Part shown: piece after piece, positions 16,201 through 24,510 of the stretch
Layout of the letters: each line of letters starts with the position of its first letter
Position numbering within the stretch: position 1 is the stretch's first letter
Assembly: GCF_021440085.1 (NCBI RefSeq)
Contig: NZ_JAKCPW010000003.1
Coordinates: 310,001-374,000 of the forward strand
Length of the DNA: 64,000 nucleotides
Direction: 5' to 3'
Source: Dyadobacter sp. CY261
Lineage (GTDB): Bacteria; Bacteroidota; Bacteroidia; Cytophagales; Spirosomataceae
Program-made: the position numbers and the translations under genes
The notes under the pieces: generated by a model
The model's input: the letters and a program-made list of their open reading frames with translations, nothing else
Told to the model about the DNA's origin: nothing
Database searches by the model: none

Positions 16201-16629
16201 GCAAATCCGCCGCAATCAATTTAAGCTGGAACGGATCGCTAATTTATACTAAAAACCCATTTCGGCTACAAAATGTGCATTGAACTTTTTCTACGTAAAA
16301 AATTATTTTTTCTAGTCCTCATTTGTCTTTTATCAGAAAAAAAATCAAACGAATTCAATAAAGTACGACTTGATAGCCGACTCAAAACTTATTGGATACG
16401 CCGAATCACCGTCCAGTTAGCCTCCTAACATCTACTTCATTTAGCATCTGTTCACACGTCACAAACCGTATCCCAGTTATTAGCTCATCAACTCAAAACT
16501 ACTTTTACAAAGCCATTAGAATTGTATTTTACGGCATTATCCGGCGTAGTTTTGAATCAGAAATAGTGGTTGTTTGATTGCATAATTATCATTAATTTTT
16601 GCATTAAAGCCCCCATTAATGCATGATTC
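16201..16629. other. Divergent promoter region, DUF4180 operon and hybrid kinase
   Basis: A 429-bp AT-rich stretch between divergent transcription units. It carries a probable promoter of the histidine kinase (16573-16601) and A/T-rich runs near 16296-16345. No coding sequence or repeat was recognised. Confidence 0.55.
16573..16601 (+). promoter_or_regulatory. Probable promoter of the ethylene-receptor-like kinase
   Basis: TTTG (16573-16576) is followed 16 bases later by TAATTTTTG (16593-16601), a slightly irregular form of the Bacteroidota -33/-7 pattern, 29 bp before the start codon. Confidence 0.35.
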
Positions 16630-18237
16630 ATGGTGCCCGAAGCAGCTCACCTCCACATAATTTCAAATGACAATATTCCGGTTTGCCATACAGCCGTGTC
16701 ACGGAGTTCTCAAGGTGGGCTTCCGGAACAGTCCCAAGAATTTTTTAACGGCATCTTCAGCACCGCCGAATGGCCGGCCCGATGGTACTGCGGCTACTGG
16801 TCTGACTTCCATGGCTGGCTTTACATTGTTTCTGACATTCTGATCTGGGCAGCATATTTTCTGATACCGGTTTTCCTGGTCCGGTTTGTTTTGAGGCGCA
16901 AAGATTTTCCCTTTCCTAAAACCATCTGGCTTTTCGTCGCATTCATCCTCTTCTGCGGTGCAACGCACCTGATCGACGCGCTGATCTTTTGGTTACCGAT
17001 CTATCGTTTTAGTGCGCTGGTGCGGTTTGGCACCGCCATCGTATCGCTTACTACGGTTTATTGTCTGTTTAAAATATTCCCGAATGTACTCCTGCTACGG
17101 TCGGTCGCCGACCTGCAACGCGAAATAGACGAGCGGACTATCGTAGAAGAGAAGCTGGCTGAAAGCGAGTTCCTGCTCACCGCCGCGGGTAATGTGGGCA
17201 AATTGGGCGGCTGGGAATATGATCCTGCTACGGGGCAGTTCAGGTGGACTGCAACCTGCGGTAATATCTTCGAAACCGACGAGGCCGATGTCCATAGCGA
17301 GACCGACCTCCTCAAACTCTTCCCCGAACCCTATCAACTGATTATCCGCGCGGCTTTGCGTGAATCTATCCAGTTTGGACAGGCATGGGACCACGAATTA
17401 CAGTTAGTAACGCCTGCCGGCACGCGTAAGTGGGTCCGGTTTTCGGCCACTCCGTTACTGAATGCAGCCGGGCAAGTCAGCAAGGTTGGAGGCATCATCA
17501 TGGATATTGACAGATATAAAACGCTGGAAATCGACCTGGTCAGATCGATTGATCAGATGGCGCAAAAGAACAATCAATTGCATAGTTTCACGCATATTCT
17601 TTCTCACAACCTGCGCAACCATTCGAGCAATATTGCATTGCTTTCGGAATTCGTCGATGAAACGACACTTACGAAAGATAACGAAGAGCTTTTTCAGAAG
17701 ATTAAAACCGTGGCTAAACACCTCAACGGAACACTCGATGACCTCTCACAGGTGATCAAGATCCGCGATAACCAATTGGAAGGCGAAAAGTTGGATATCC
17801 GTGAGGTAACCGACCAGGTATTAAGTGTGCTGGACGAAAGCTTACATAAAAGCCAGGCACATATCGATCTGGAATTCGAGGAAAAGGAAATCGTATTCCC
17901 GCACATTTACCTCGAAAGCATCCTGATGAACCTGATCTCCAACGGGATCAAATACAAAAAAGACGATCAGCACCCGATGATCAAACTTCACTTTTACCGC
18001 AACAAAGTGGGGCTTAAAGTGCTGGAATACTGTGATAAAGGAAGAGGAATTGATTTATCGCTGCATGCCGAGAAGATTTTTGGTTTGTATAAAACTTTCC
18101 ATAAACATGAAGATGCTCACGGAGTTGGCCTATTTTTGATAAAAAATCAGATCGAAGCCCAGGGCGGGAGCATTCAGGTATTTAGCAAGGTCGACGCGGG
18201 CATTACATTTAAAATCACTTTTAACGAAAATGCTTGA
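16630..18237 (+). CDS. Histidine kinase with an ethylene-receptor-like membrane domain
   Basis: 535 residues. Residues 48-160 form a three-helix membrane domain resembling the plant ETR1 ethylene-binding domain. The residues known from ETR1 for copper/ethylene binding are all present with unchanged spacing: Asp69, Tyr76, Pro80, Ile106, Cys109 and His113 (ETR1 D25, Y32, P36, I62, C65, H69), inside 'AFILFCGATHLID'. Then follow a coiled coil (about 160-180), a PAS_3-like domain (180-300), a DHp helix with His326 in ILSHNLRNHSS, and an HATPase with N box Asn434/Asn438, G1 (DKGRGID, 469-475) and G2 (HGVGLFLIK, 497-505). The protein should be a membrane kinase that may sense ethylene through Cu(I). 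It overlaps its receiver gene by 8 bp. Confidence 0.93.
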   Translation: MVPEAAHLHIISNDNIPVCHTAVSRSSQGGLPEQSQEFFNGIFSTAEWPARWYCGYWSDFHGWLYIVSDILIWAAYFLIPVFLVRFVLRRKDFPFPKTIWLFVAFILFCGATHLIDALIFWLPIYRFSALVRFGTAIVSLTTVYCLFKIFPNVLLLRSVADLQREIDERTIVEEKLAESEFLLTAAGNVGKLGGWEYDPATGQFRWTATCGNIFETDEADVHSETDLLKLFPEPYQLIIRAALRESIQFGQAWDHELQLVTPAGTRKWVRFSATPLLNAAGQVSKVGGIIMDIDRYKTLEIDLVRSIDQMAQKNNQLHSFTHILSHNLRNHSSNIALLSEFVDETTLTKDNEELFQKIKTVAKHLNGTLDDLSQVIKIRDNQLEGEKLDIREVTDQVLSVLDESLHKSQAHIDLEFEEKEIVFPHIYLESILMNLISNGIKYKKDDQHPMIKLHFYRNKVGLKVLEYCDKGRGIDLSLHAEKIFGLYKTFHKHEDAHGVGLFLIKNQIEAQGGSIQVFSKVDAGITFKITFNENA

Positions 18238-18643
18238 AATACTCTGCGTAGTTGACGACGACAAGATATTCACCTACCTGCTGAAACGAATCATAGAAAA
18301 AGCCAGAATAGCCCGGGAAATCATCTACTTCGAAAATGGGCGCGATGCTCTCGATTATCTTATCCACAACCAGGAAAATGCATTGAAGTTGCCCCAGTTG
18401 ATCTTGCTCGATATCAATATGCCTATCCTTGATGGCTGGCAGTTCCTGAATGAATACAGTAAAATAAAACCGGATGTTTCCAGCCCTATTTCCATTTGCA
18501 TGATGAGCTCTTCCTCCGATGTGGCAGACTACGACCGCGCCATGGACTCCGGTCATGTGATCGATTATCTGCAAAAACCGGTACAAATGCCCTCTCTGAA
18601 AGAAGTTACCGATCGTGTTCTGTCATTTCTTGGATCAAAATAG
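18230..18643 (+). CDS. Single-domain response regulator, partner of the ethylene-receptor-like kinase
   Basis: 137 residues, a receiver of the Rcp1/CheY type. The acidic cluster Asp9-Asp11, phospho-acceptor Asp61 (LILLDINMP) and Lys116 (YLQKPV) are present. It overlaps the kinase by 8 bp (ATGCTTGA), which indicates translational coupling and a cognate pair. There is no output domain, so the signal passes to another phosphotransfer protein or a protein partner; receivers of this type often serve SHNLR kinases in Cytophagales. Confidence 0.95.
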   Translation: MLEILCVVDDDKIFTYLLKRIIEKARIAREIIYFENGRDALDYLIHNQENALKLPQLILLDINMPILDGWQFLNEYSKIKPDVSSPISICMMSSSSDVADYDRAMDSGHVIDYLQKPVQMPSLKEVTDRVLSFLGSK

Positions 18644-18688
18644 CGCGGGACTTGCTATTTTTACCCTTGTAACCAAAGTCATTCCACC

Positions 18689-19780
18689 CTGCCTTTCCGT
18701 ATCCTGATAGCGCCGCTCGACTGGGGGCTGGGACATGCCACACGCTGTATCCCCGTCATCCGCTACCTCCTTGAAAAAGGTTGCGATGTTACGATTGCGG
18801 CTTCCGGCAATACCTCACTTTTGCTTCGGGAGAATTTTCCGGAAATTTCCCAGCTGGATCTTCCCGGATACGAGGTCACGTACAGCCGAAGCGGAAGAAC
18901 TTTTGCCACTAGAATTCTGGCCCAGATTCCGAAGATCTTTCGTGCGATCAGCAGGGAGCGCGAATGGCTGCGCAAGACCCATGCCACCCACCAGTTCGAC
19001 CTCGTTATTTCCGACAATCGCTATGGATTGAAAATTGATGGGTTGAAATCGGTTATCATGACCCACCAGTTGCAAATCATGACCGGTTTCGGGTTCGGCG
19101 CGGACTGGCTCCTGCGAAAACTGCATTACCGCATCCTGGAAAAATTCGACGAATGCTGGGTGGTGGATCGCGAAGAAAGTGGTGGGCTGGCCGGCGCATT
19201 ATCTCACCCGATTCATTTACCTGTGAATGCGCGTTATGTGGGCCTGTTGTCGCAAATGCGGCCGGTGGCGAATGCCACGCCCATAGAAAACGGCCGGATA
19301 CTTATTTTGCTTTCCGGCCCGGAACCGATGCGGGGCATATTGGAACAAAAACTCCTTCAACAACTGGCCCGACTTGACAAATACCATTTCCATATCATAG
19401 CAGGCAATCCCGCAGGCGCTGCTCCTATACTTGTGTCTGCAAACGTCACCTATGCTACGCACGCGAATGCAAACGACCTTACCTTGGCCATTACAGGTGC
19501 GGAACTGGTGGTTTGCCGGAGTGGCTATTCAACATTAATGGATCTCGCCGTGCTGGGAAAAAAGGCATTACTGGTGCCCACGCCAGGGCAATCGGAGCAG
19601 GTGTATCTGGCGAAGCATTTACAAGAAGCAGGCTTGTTTCTAACCAGGGAACAAGCACACCTCGAGCTCGAAAAAGACATTCCCGAAGCCTTGCGCTATC
19701 CGGGTTTTGAAAAACCGGTAACCCGGGAAAGCGAGCATATTAATGAAGTAATAGATTTGGTTTTGAAGAATTTAAAGTAA
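18689..19780 (+). CDS. GT28-like glycosyltransferase with a non-AUG start
   Basis: About 364 residues. The N-terminal sequence RILIAPLDWGLGHATRCIPV is the typical start of UDP-GlcNAc-type transferases related to MurG/GT28, but no ATG, GTG or TTG is available before it: the frame is open from the TAG of the receiver gene, and the only fitting codon is the CTG at 18689 (giving L/M-PFRILIAP). The C-terminal domain carries the nucleotide-binding text 'AELVVCRSGYSTLMDLAVLG' and 'PTPGQSEQVYLAKHLQEAGL'. The acceptor is unknown. It starts 45 bp after the receiver gene and may be co-transcribed with it. The next in-frame TTG (18821) would remove the conserved N-terminus. Confidence 0.85.
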   Translation: MPFRILIAPLDWGLGHATRCIPVIRYLLEKGCDVTIAASGNTSLLLRENFPEISQLDLPGYEVTYSRSGRTFATRILAQIPKIFRAISREREWLRKTHATHQFDLVISDNRYGLKIDGLKSVIMTHQLQIMTGFGFGADWLLRKLHYRILEKFDECWVVDREESGGLAGALSHPIHLPVNARYVGLLSQMRPVANATPIENGRILILLSGPEPMRGILEQKLLQQLARLDKYHFHIIAGNPAGAAPILVSANVTYATHANANDLTLAITGAELVVCRSGYSTLMDLAVLGKKALLVPTPGQSEQVYLAKHLQEAGLFLTREQAHLELEKDIPEALRYPGFEKPVTRESEHINEVIDLVLKNLK

Positions 19781-19787
19781 AAAAAAA

Positions 19788-19815
19788 CAGCCGGGCGGAG
19801 AAACACATCCGGCTG
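19788..19815. terminator. Terminator between convergent genes
   Basis: CAGCCGG and CCGGCTG form a 7-bp stem with a 14-nt loop, preceded by an A8 run, which is a T-run on the minus strand; it would mainly end the minus-strand DMT transporter transcript. Confidence 0.6.
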
Positions 19816-19827
19816 CTAAAACTCTGA

Positions 19828-20724
19828 TTAATTACTTAAAATCGCCTGATCCTCAGGCTTTTGCCCCCGCACTACACGAAGCATTTGCAGCACCACCGAC
19901 AGGATAATTAACCCCAATCCTGCATAGAACGACCATTGCAATTCCTTGTTTTCATGATAGATCAGAATGGCCAGGCCTATTGTGTAAACTGGTTCGAGAT
20001 TCAGGCTGAGATTGACTGTAAATGCTGAAATGCGGTTTAGCGCCTGCGTTTGCAACATGTACAAAACCACGGTGCAGAAGAACGCCAGTAGCAGAAGATA
20101 GCCCCAATCGGAAAGTGACGGCATGAGTGTTGCAACAGGAAAGAAGGAAAAGTAAACGGGCATCAGCGGTGTGAGCGCGATGGCCCCACCGATCATCGAG
20201 TACATGGTAACAGTCTCGCTTTTGAATGCATGCGCGAGCCGCTCGTTGGTGATCATGTATAACGATGCAACCGCCGAAGAAATCACACCAAGGATGATCC
20301 CGACGCGGTATTGGGAGTCAAAACTGAAAATCAAAGCAATTCCGGCCAGGGTAAGCATGCTCAGCAGCATTTCCGACACCACAAACGGTTTTCGGTTAAT
20401 CAGCGGCGAAAAGATGGCGGTAAAGAAACCAGTGAGTGAGAAACATACCACGCCTACCGAAATATTAGAATACTTGATACTCCCGTAAAACCCGATCCAA
20501 TGCAACCCCAAAAGAAGTCCCGCGAGCGAAATACGTCGGAAATCCCGGAAGGATACCACCTCGAACTTCCTGGTCGCGGCCAGGATCAGCAACATTAAAA
20601 TTCCCGCCAGCCACAGGCGGTACCAGGCCAAAAGCCCTGCATTGACAGTAATCAGTTTACCGAAAATACCGGTAAAACCGGCGAGAATAATGGCTATATG
20701 TAGCTTGATGAAAGCTTGTTTCAT
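19828..20724 (-). CDS. EamA/DMT-family transporter
   Basis: 298 residues with ten hydrophobic helices in two EamA repeats (about 5-140 and 150-285), the usual size of drug/metabolite transporters. 'LNLEPVYTIGLAILIYHE' near the C-terminus is the typical second-repeat motif. Family members export amino acids, nucleosides or other metabolites; the substrate is not apparent. Its most notable trait is a 270-base leader with a short proline-rich reading frame and competing hairpins, pointing to attenuation control. Confidence 0.92.
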   Translation of the reverse strand: MKQAFIKLHIAIILAGFTGIFGKLITVNAGLLAWYRLWLAGILMLLILAATRKFEVVSFRDFRRISLAGLLLGLHWIGFYGSIKYSNISVGVVCFSLTGFFTAIFSPLINRKPFVVSEMLLSMLTLAGIALIFSFDSQYRVGIILGVISSAVASLYMITNERLAHAFKSETVTMYSMIGGAIALTPLMPVYFSFFPVATLMPSLSDWGYLLLLAFFCTVVLYMLQTQALNRISAFTVNLSLNLEPVYTIGLAILIYHENKELQWSFYAGLGLIILSVVLQMLRVVRGQKPEDQAILSN

Positions 20725-20805
20725 TGTAATAATTGTTCAAAAAGGTAATTAAATGGACATCAGAAGCACTTGCGACGTGATCAAGCAAATGCAAACCGGT
20801 TAAGC

Positions 20806-20822
20806 AAAACCCGTCGTGCGGG
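20806..20822 (-). terminator. Attenuator-type terminator hairpin
   Basis: A 4-bp GC stem with a 5-nt loop and a T4 tract, about 80 bp before the DMT transporter start. It is short, so it is called mainly because of the leader frame upstream and the alternative pairing. Confidence 0.4.
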
Positions 20823-20922
20823 CTAAGGCTCAACAACCTTCGTGAACAATGACAGCAGGCAATAGAAAACTAATTCCCGCGAGGGCAGGAAAATACCAGG
20901 ATCGGTTCCGGTTATTAAGCCA

Positions 20923-20991
20923 CTAGGCTACCGGAGGAGGCGAAATGCAGAAAAGAAGTCGATTATCGGACATAATATCATTAATTGCCAT
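20923..20991 (-). CDS. Leader peptide, 22 residues (or 16 from the inner ATG)
   Basis: ATG at 20991, inner in-frame ATG at 20973 giving MSDNRLLFCISPPPVA. The ending Ser-Pro-Pro-Pro-Val-Ala followed by TAG is noteworthy because consecutive prolines slow ribosomes without EF-P. The -7 promoter element ends only one base before the outer ATG, so the inner ATG is the more likely start on the transcript. The frame sits directly in front of the structured part of the leader. A chance open frame of this length cannot be excluded. Confidence 0.45.
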   Translation of the reverse strand: MAINDIMSDNRLLFCISPPPVA

Positions 20992-20992
20992 G

Positions 20993-21023
20993 CAAAAATA
21001 AGGCGGTTCGTCGATAGGAGCAA
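20993..21023 (-). promoter_or_regulatory. Promoter of the DMT leader transcript
   Basis: TATTTTTG (20993-21000) preceded after 20 bases by TTG (21021-21023) on the minus strand, close to the TTTG-N19-TAnnTTTG consensus. Confidence 0.5.
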
Positions 21024-21056
21024 CTGCCTGGTTCAATTTAGCAGGTAAGAAATTAA

Positions 21057-21094
21057 AAATGGCGGGATGCCAACAAATAAGCCTTCCGCCATTT
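21057..21094 (-). terminator. Terminator of the DJ-1/PfpI gene
   Basis: AAATGGCGG and CCGCCATTT form a perfect 9-bp stem followed on the minus strand by TTTAATT; it lies 15 bp after the DJ-1/PfpI stop. Confidence 0.75.
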
Positions 21095-21108
21095 CATCAT
21101 GCTACCCG

Positions 21109-21690
21109 TTAAATACCACTGATCTGCACGCCGAGCAATTTGTAAAACTCTTTCAAAATCGCAGGATGTCCGGGCCACGCTGGCGAGGTTACAAGGTTCC
21201 CGTCCACAATCGCCTGATCGGCCGGAATGTTCTTCCATGTGCCGCCAGCCAGTTCAATGTCCGGACCGATTGCCACGTAGGCCGTGAGCGTGCGATCTTG
21301 CAACACTTTCGCCGCAGTGAGGATCTGGATACCGTGGCAAATGGCGGCTACCGGCTTGTTGGCCTCGAAAAAATGCCTGGTAATTTCCAATACACGCTTG
21401 TTCAGGCGGGTGTACTCAGGCGCACGGCCGCCTGCGATGTACAATCCATCGTAATCAGCCGGGTCTACGTTTTCAAAGTCAACGGTGATCGCGAAACGGT
21501 GGCCTTGCGTTTCCTTGTAAGTCTGGTCGCCTACAAAGTCATGAACGGCTGTGGGCACGGTGTCGCCCTTCTTGCGGTCGGGAGCGAGGGTATCTACTTC
21601 AAATCCAACGGAGAGTAAAGCCTGATAAGGCACCATGGCTTCATAATCTTCGACATAATCCCCTGCCAGCAACAAAATTTTCTTAGACAT
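21109..21690 (-). CDS. DJ-1/PfpI-family protein
   Basis: 193 residues with the class-I amidotransferase-like fold. The nucleophile elbow Cys118-His119 ([11 protein letters not shown]) and an early acidic residue in '[11 protein letters not shown]' match the PfpI/YhbO subgroup. Reported activities of the family include protease, glyoxalase and deglycase functions; which applies here cannot be told. It stands alone with its own terminator, downstream of the SCO1 gene by 90 bp. Confidence 0.93.
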   Translation of the reverse strand: MSKKILLLAGDYVEDYEAMVPYQALLSVGFEVDTLAPDRKKGDTVPTAVHDFVGDQTYKETQGHRFAITVDFENVDPADYDGLYIAGGRAPEYTRLNKRVLEITRHFFEANKPVAAICHGIQILTAAKVLQDRTLTAYVAIGPDIELAGGTWKNIPADQAIVDGNLVTSPAWPGHPAILKEFYKLLGVQISGI

Positions 21691-21780
21691 AATGGTTAAG
21701 TTTAGTGATTAAAGAAGTTAGTATCGCACTTAAAGCTACGCGAAAAACGGCCTTCTGGTTCCTGCAAAGGTTTATCTTTG

Positions 21781-22422
21781 TCATTCATATTCTTTAAGTA
21801 AAGTACGGATATCGCGGATGAGATCGTAGGTGCCGGCATCTGTTGTACCATCGTACATGCCGCGGATGTGCCGGTCTTTATCCATCAATACAAAGTGCCC
21901 GCTGTGCAGAAATCCTCCCGGCGATTTGGCGTCTTCGGCAGCGGTAATGAGGTAATGCTTCTGCCCTATTTCGTAAATTTTCTCCCGGTCGCCCGTCACG
22001 AACTGCCAGGTGGCATTGCTTACGCCAAGGTCGTTGGAATACCTTTTCAGCACCTCAGGCGTATCATGTTCGGGATCAATGCTATGCGAAAGAATGCGTA
22101 ACTGAGCATTGTCTTTGAAAACCTCATAAACTTTGAGCATGTTCTTTTTCATAATGGGGCAGATCGTCGGGCAGGTGGTGAAAAAGAAATCGGCCACGTA
22201 GATCTTATCCTTGAAATCGAGCTCGGTAACAGTCCGGTTATCCTGGTTGGTAAAGGCAAATGGCGGGATCGCGGGGTAATTGAGCTCCTCCACCTCCTTG
22301 CCGCCGACGGTCTTGACAATCTTTTCAGGTTCGCCCATATAAGGCAATTTCCTTGTTTGGCAGGCCGGGAAGGCAACAATAGCCATCGACATGGTCATAA
22401 ATAGTTTGGTAACAGCTTTCAT
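21781..22422 (-). CDS. SCO1/SenC-family copper chaperone lipoprotein
   Basis: 213 residues, thioredoxin fold. The signal peptide ends in a lipobox at Cys21 (AFPAC). Copper ligands of the family are present: Cys84-x3-Cys88 in FTTCPTICPIM and a distal His173 in FLHSGHF. SCO proteins deliver copper to the CuA site of cytochrome oxidase or act as thiol reductases. It is the last gene of the MbnP-MbnH cluster, 64 bp after the outer-membrane protein gene, supporting a copper role for the whole operon. Confidence 0.95.
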   Translation of the reverse strand: MKAVTKLFMTMSMAIVAFPACQTRKLPYMGEPEKIVKTVGGKEVEELNYPAIPPFAFTNQDNRTVTELDFKDKIYVADFFFTTCPTICPIMKKNMLKVYEVFKDNAQLRILSHSIDPEHDTPEVLKRYSNDLGVSNATWQFVTGDREKIYEIGQKHYLITAAEDAKSPGGFLHSGHFVLMDKDRHIRGMYDGTTDAGTYDLIRDIRTLLKEYE

Positions 22423-22486
22423 CGTAAAGGGGTATTATATTAAGTAAATGGCGCAACCGCCAGAAATGACGGTCGCGCCGAAAACA

Positions 22487-23398
22487 CTAAAACAGCCAGC
22501 CTACTTGGACGAGCACACGCTCATAGGCCCGCACGTGGCCGGAAGCACTTCGTTGCGTCACAGGCAGTTGTCCGTGCGCGCCCAGTGTCCAGCGGTTAGA
22601 AAACAAACTCAGCCCCAATGAGGCGTTCAGCATTTTACCTCCGGTTTCTTCGAGTACCACGCCGTGCTGCCTGCCGTGTTCAGAATGCTCGGCATATAAT
22701 CCGAGGCTGGGCATGAACGTAAGCGAACCCAATGTAAGCGACCGGTACACATCCACGGTACCGTAAAGCTGATCGCCAAAGCGATAATCCTGCGCATTGG
22801 TGGTATTGAACTTCCTGGAAACATTGGTAGCAAGGCCCCATTCGCTAATATTCATCGTGTAGAATGCATTCAGGATGAAGTCGGTGCTACCTGTGCCGGG
22901 TTGAAAATTGGCATTGGCAACCTGCGTCACATCGTTTTCATCGAATTTGAAACGGCCGGTCGGGAGTTTGACTCCCCCGCCCACCATCAGCGTGTGGGTC
23001 ACCGCCGAAGACGCCTCCGTATCCATCAGAGAATTGAAGATGTTATAATTGGCAAGGACAGTTATGTCCCCAAGGCCATTCTGCCTTTTGGTATCCGCGC
23101 TGGTATGCTGGCGATCGGAACGGTAGGGTACAAATGCCATGACCTGCACCCTTTTTATCGGAAAGAACCGCCCGTACAATTCTGTCACATTGAATTGCTC
23201 TTCGGTGCGTAACACCTTGCTATCCGCATGGGTTGTAAACCGCAAATGCTGGTAACGCACGCCAACAAGCGACTTGTGCGACTGGGGCATCAATCCGAAA
23301 TACGAACCGCTGTTCGCGCAACCGCAAATATCGCAGGCCATCAGCGGCGTTGACAGAAGTGTCAGAACAGCTGCCATAAATATTAGTATATATCTCAT
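22487..23398 (-). CDS. Outer-membrane beta-barrel protein with an N-terminal CDICGC motif
   Basis: 303 residues. After a signal peptide the mature protein would begin at Cys22 with CDICGC (Cys22, Cys25, Cys27), followed by alternating beta-strand text and a terminal aromatic strand 'VLVQVGWLF', as in outer-membrane barrels. The tight cysteine motif at the tip suggests metal (copper) binding or a redox site facing the periplasm. The four residues before Cys22 (LMAC) are also lipobox-like, so the residue may be lipidated. It lies 17 bp after the dihaem gene and before SCO1. Exact function unknown; a role in metal passage is inference from the operon. Confidence 0.75.
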   Translation of the reverse strand: MRYILIFMAAVLTLLSTPLMACDICGCANSGSYFGLMPQSHKSLVGVRYQHLRFTTHADSKVLRTEEQFNVTELYGRFFPIKRVQVMAFVPYRSDRQHTSADTKRQNGLGDITVLANYNIFNSLMDTEASSAVTHTLMVGGGVKLPTGRFKFDENDVTQVANANFQPGTGSTDFILNAFYTMNISEWGLATNVSRKFNTTNAQDYRFGDQLYGTVDVYRSLTLGSLTFMPSLGLYAEHSEHGRQHGVVLEETGGKMLNASLGLSLFSNRWTLGAHGQLPVTQRSASGHVRAYERVLVQVGWLF

Positions 23399-23415
23399 TT
23401 TAAATGCATTATTAA

Positions 23416-24501
23416 TTAAAAAGCATTTCCTACTCCCGGATCGGAAAGCTTTTCATCATGGATAAACTGATCGTCAGAAAGCGTTTTCAGGAAGCCTACC
23501 AGCAAAGCCTTTTCACTCCGGGAAAGCGAAATGCCGGGCCTGCCGCCGGGGCTTAACAGCACTGGATCGAGCGTGGGCGAAGGCTGCACGCTGTCGGTGT
23601 AGTGGTCGAGCACCTCGTCGAGCGTGTGGTAACGCCCGTCGTGCATGTACGGGGCGGTCAGCGCCACGTTACGCAGGCTAGGCACCTTGAATTTGTGCTG
23701 GTCGCCGTCCTGGCCGGTAATGGCGAAACGGCCTTCATCATTATTCTGCTGCGGCATAAGGCCGTTGTTCCGGAAGCTAAAATCGGTAAAAAGCTCGCCG
23801 GTGTGGCAAGAGCCGCATTTAGTTCGGAATAATGCCAGGCCTTGCTGCTCGGTCGTCGTTAAGGCAGAAGCGTCGCCCATTCTAAAATAGTCATAGCGCG
23901 ACTCCGCCGATACCATTGTCAGCATAAACTGCGACAATGCCTTCATCATCCGCTCGCTATTGATTTCTTCCGAACCAAATGCCGCTTTAAACATTTTGGG
24001 GTAATCTACCGGCTTTTGAGCGGTTTGCCTCAATTTTTCGAGGACATTACCTACTTTTTCGTCCATTTCGACCGGGTTTTCGATCGGGTTGAACGGTAGC
24101 AGGTCGAGGTCGTGGACACCGCCATCCCAGAAGAACGAGGTGTTCCAGGCCATGTTCTGCACGGCGGGCGGGTTGCGCACGCCGAGGCGGTCTTCCACAC
24201 CATGGCTAAGCTCGTGTCCATGGTGCGTGAATGCCGCCTGCTGCTGATGGCAGGTACCGCATCCAACAACGTTGGTCCGCGAGAGAATGCCGTCGTAAAA
24301 CAGGAACCGGCCCAACTCCACGCCCTCTTCAGTGAGCGGGTTGCGTGCCATGTCATAAACCGGTTCCGGGAAATGTGCAGGCTTTTGCCAGGCTATGGGC
24401 GTGGGACCGAAAGCTGCGGGTTGCGGCTGCGAGTGCCGGCAAGCGGCACCCGTTTGCAACAGCCCGAGCCCGACCCAGCAAATGATCGATGATCTGGTCA
24501 T
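23416..24501 (-). CDS. Dihaem cytochrome c peroxidase family protein, MbnH-like
   Basis: 361 residues with two c-type haem sites, Cys81-x2-Cys84-His85 (CGTCHQ) and Cys229-x2-Cys232-His233 (CGSCHT), and a probable lipobox at Cys21. The length and 'QNMAWNTSFFWDGGV' fit the MauG/CcpA superfamily. Because it directly follows an MbnP-type gene (9 bp apart), MbnH is the best match: MbnH oxidises a tryptophan of MbnP to kynurenine to make a copper site. A plain peroxidase is the alternative. Periplasmic or outer-membrane-anchored. Confidence 0.9.
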   Translation of the reverse strand: MTRSSIICWVGLGLLQTGAACRHSQPQPAAFGPTPIAWQKPAHFPEPVYDMARNPLTEEGVELGRFLFYDGILSRTNVVGCGTCHQQQAAFTHHGHELSHGVEDRLGVRNPPAVQNMAWNTSFFWDGGVHDLDLLPFNPIENPVEMDEKVGNVLEKLRQTAQKPVDYPKMFKAAFGSEEINSERMMKALSQFMLTMVSAESRYDYFRMGDASALTTTEQQGLALFRTKCGSCHTGELFTDFSFRNNGLMPQQNNDEGRFAITGQDGDQHKFKVPSLRNVALTAPYMHDGRYHTLDEVLDHYTDSVQPSPTLDPVLLSPGGRPGISLSRSEKALLVGFLKTLSDDQFIHDEKLSDPGVGNAF

Positions 24502-24510
24502 ATCAGTACT

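Larger units (their letters stand above)
20725..21056 (-). promoter_or_regulatory. Leader region of the DMT transporter, probable attenuator
   Basis: Reading on the minus strand: a promoter (20993-21023), a short leader frame (20923-20991), a hairpin overlapping its stop (CCGGT-AGCC-TAGT-GGCT-ACCGG), a CCC/GGG hairpin (20876-20885), and a terminator-like hairpin CCCG-CACGA-CGGG followed by TTTT (20806-20822). The GCGGG of the second hairpin can pair with CCCGC of the terminator, giving mutually exclusive structures. This is the layout of translation-dependent attenuation. What is sensed is unknown. Confidence 0.5.

Noticed and set aside
18735..19126. Short frames on both strands at the start of the glycosyltransferase
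   Set aside because: They overlap the conserved N-terminal part of the glycosyltransferase, which explains the coding signal in another frame.
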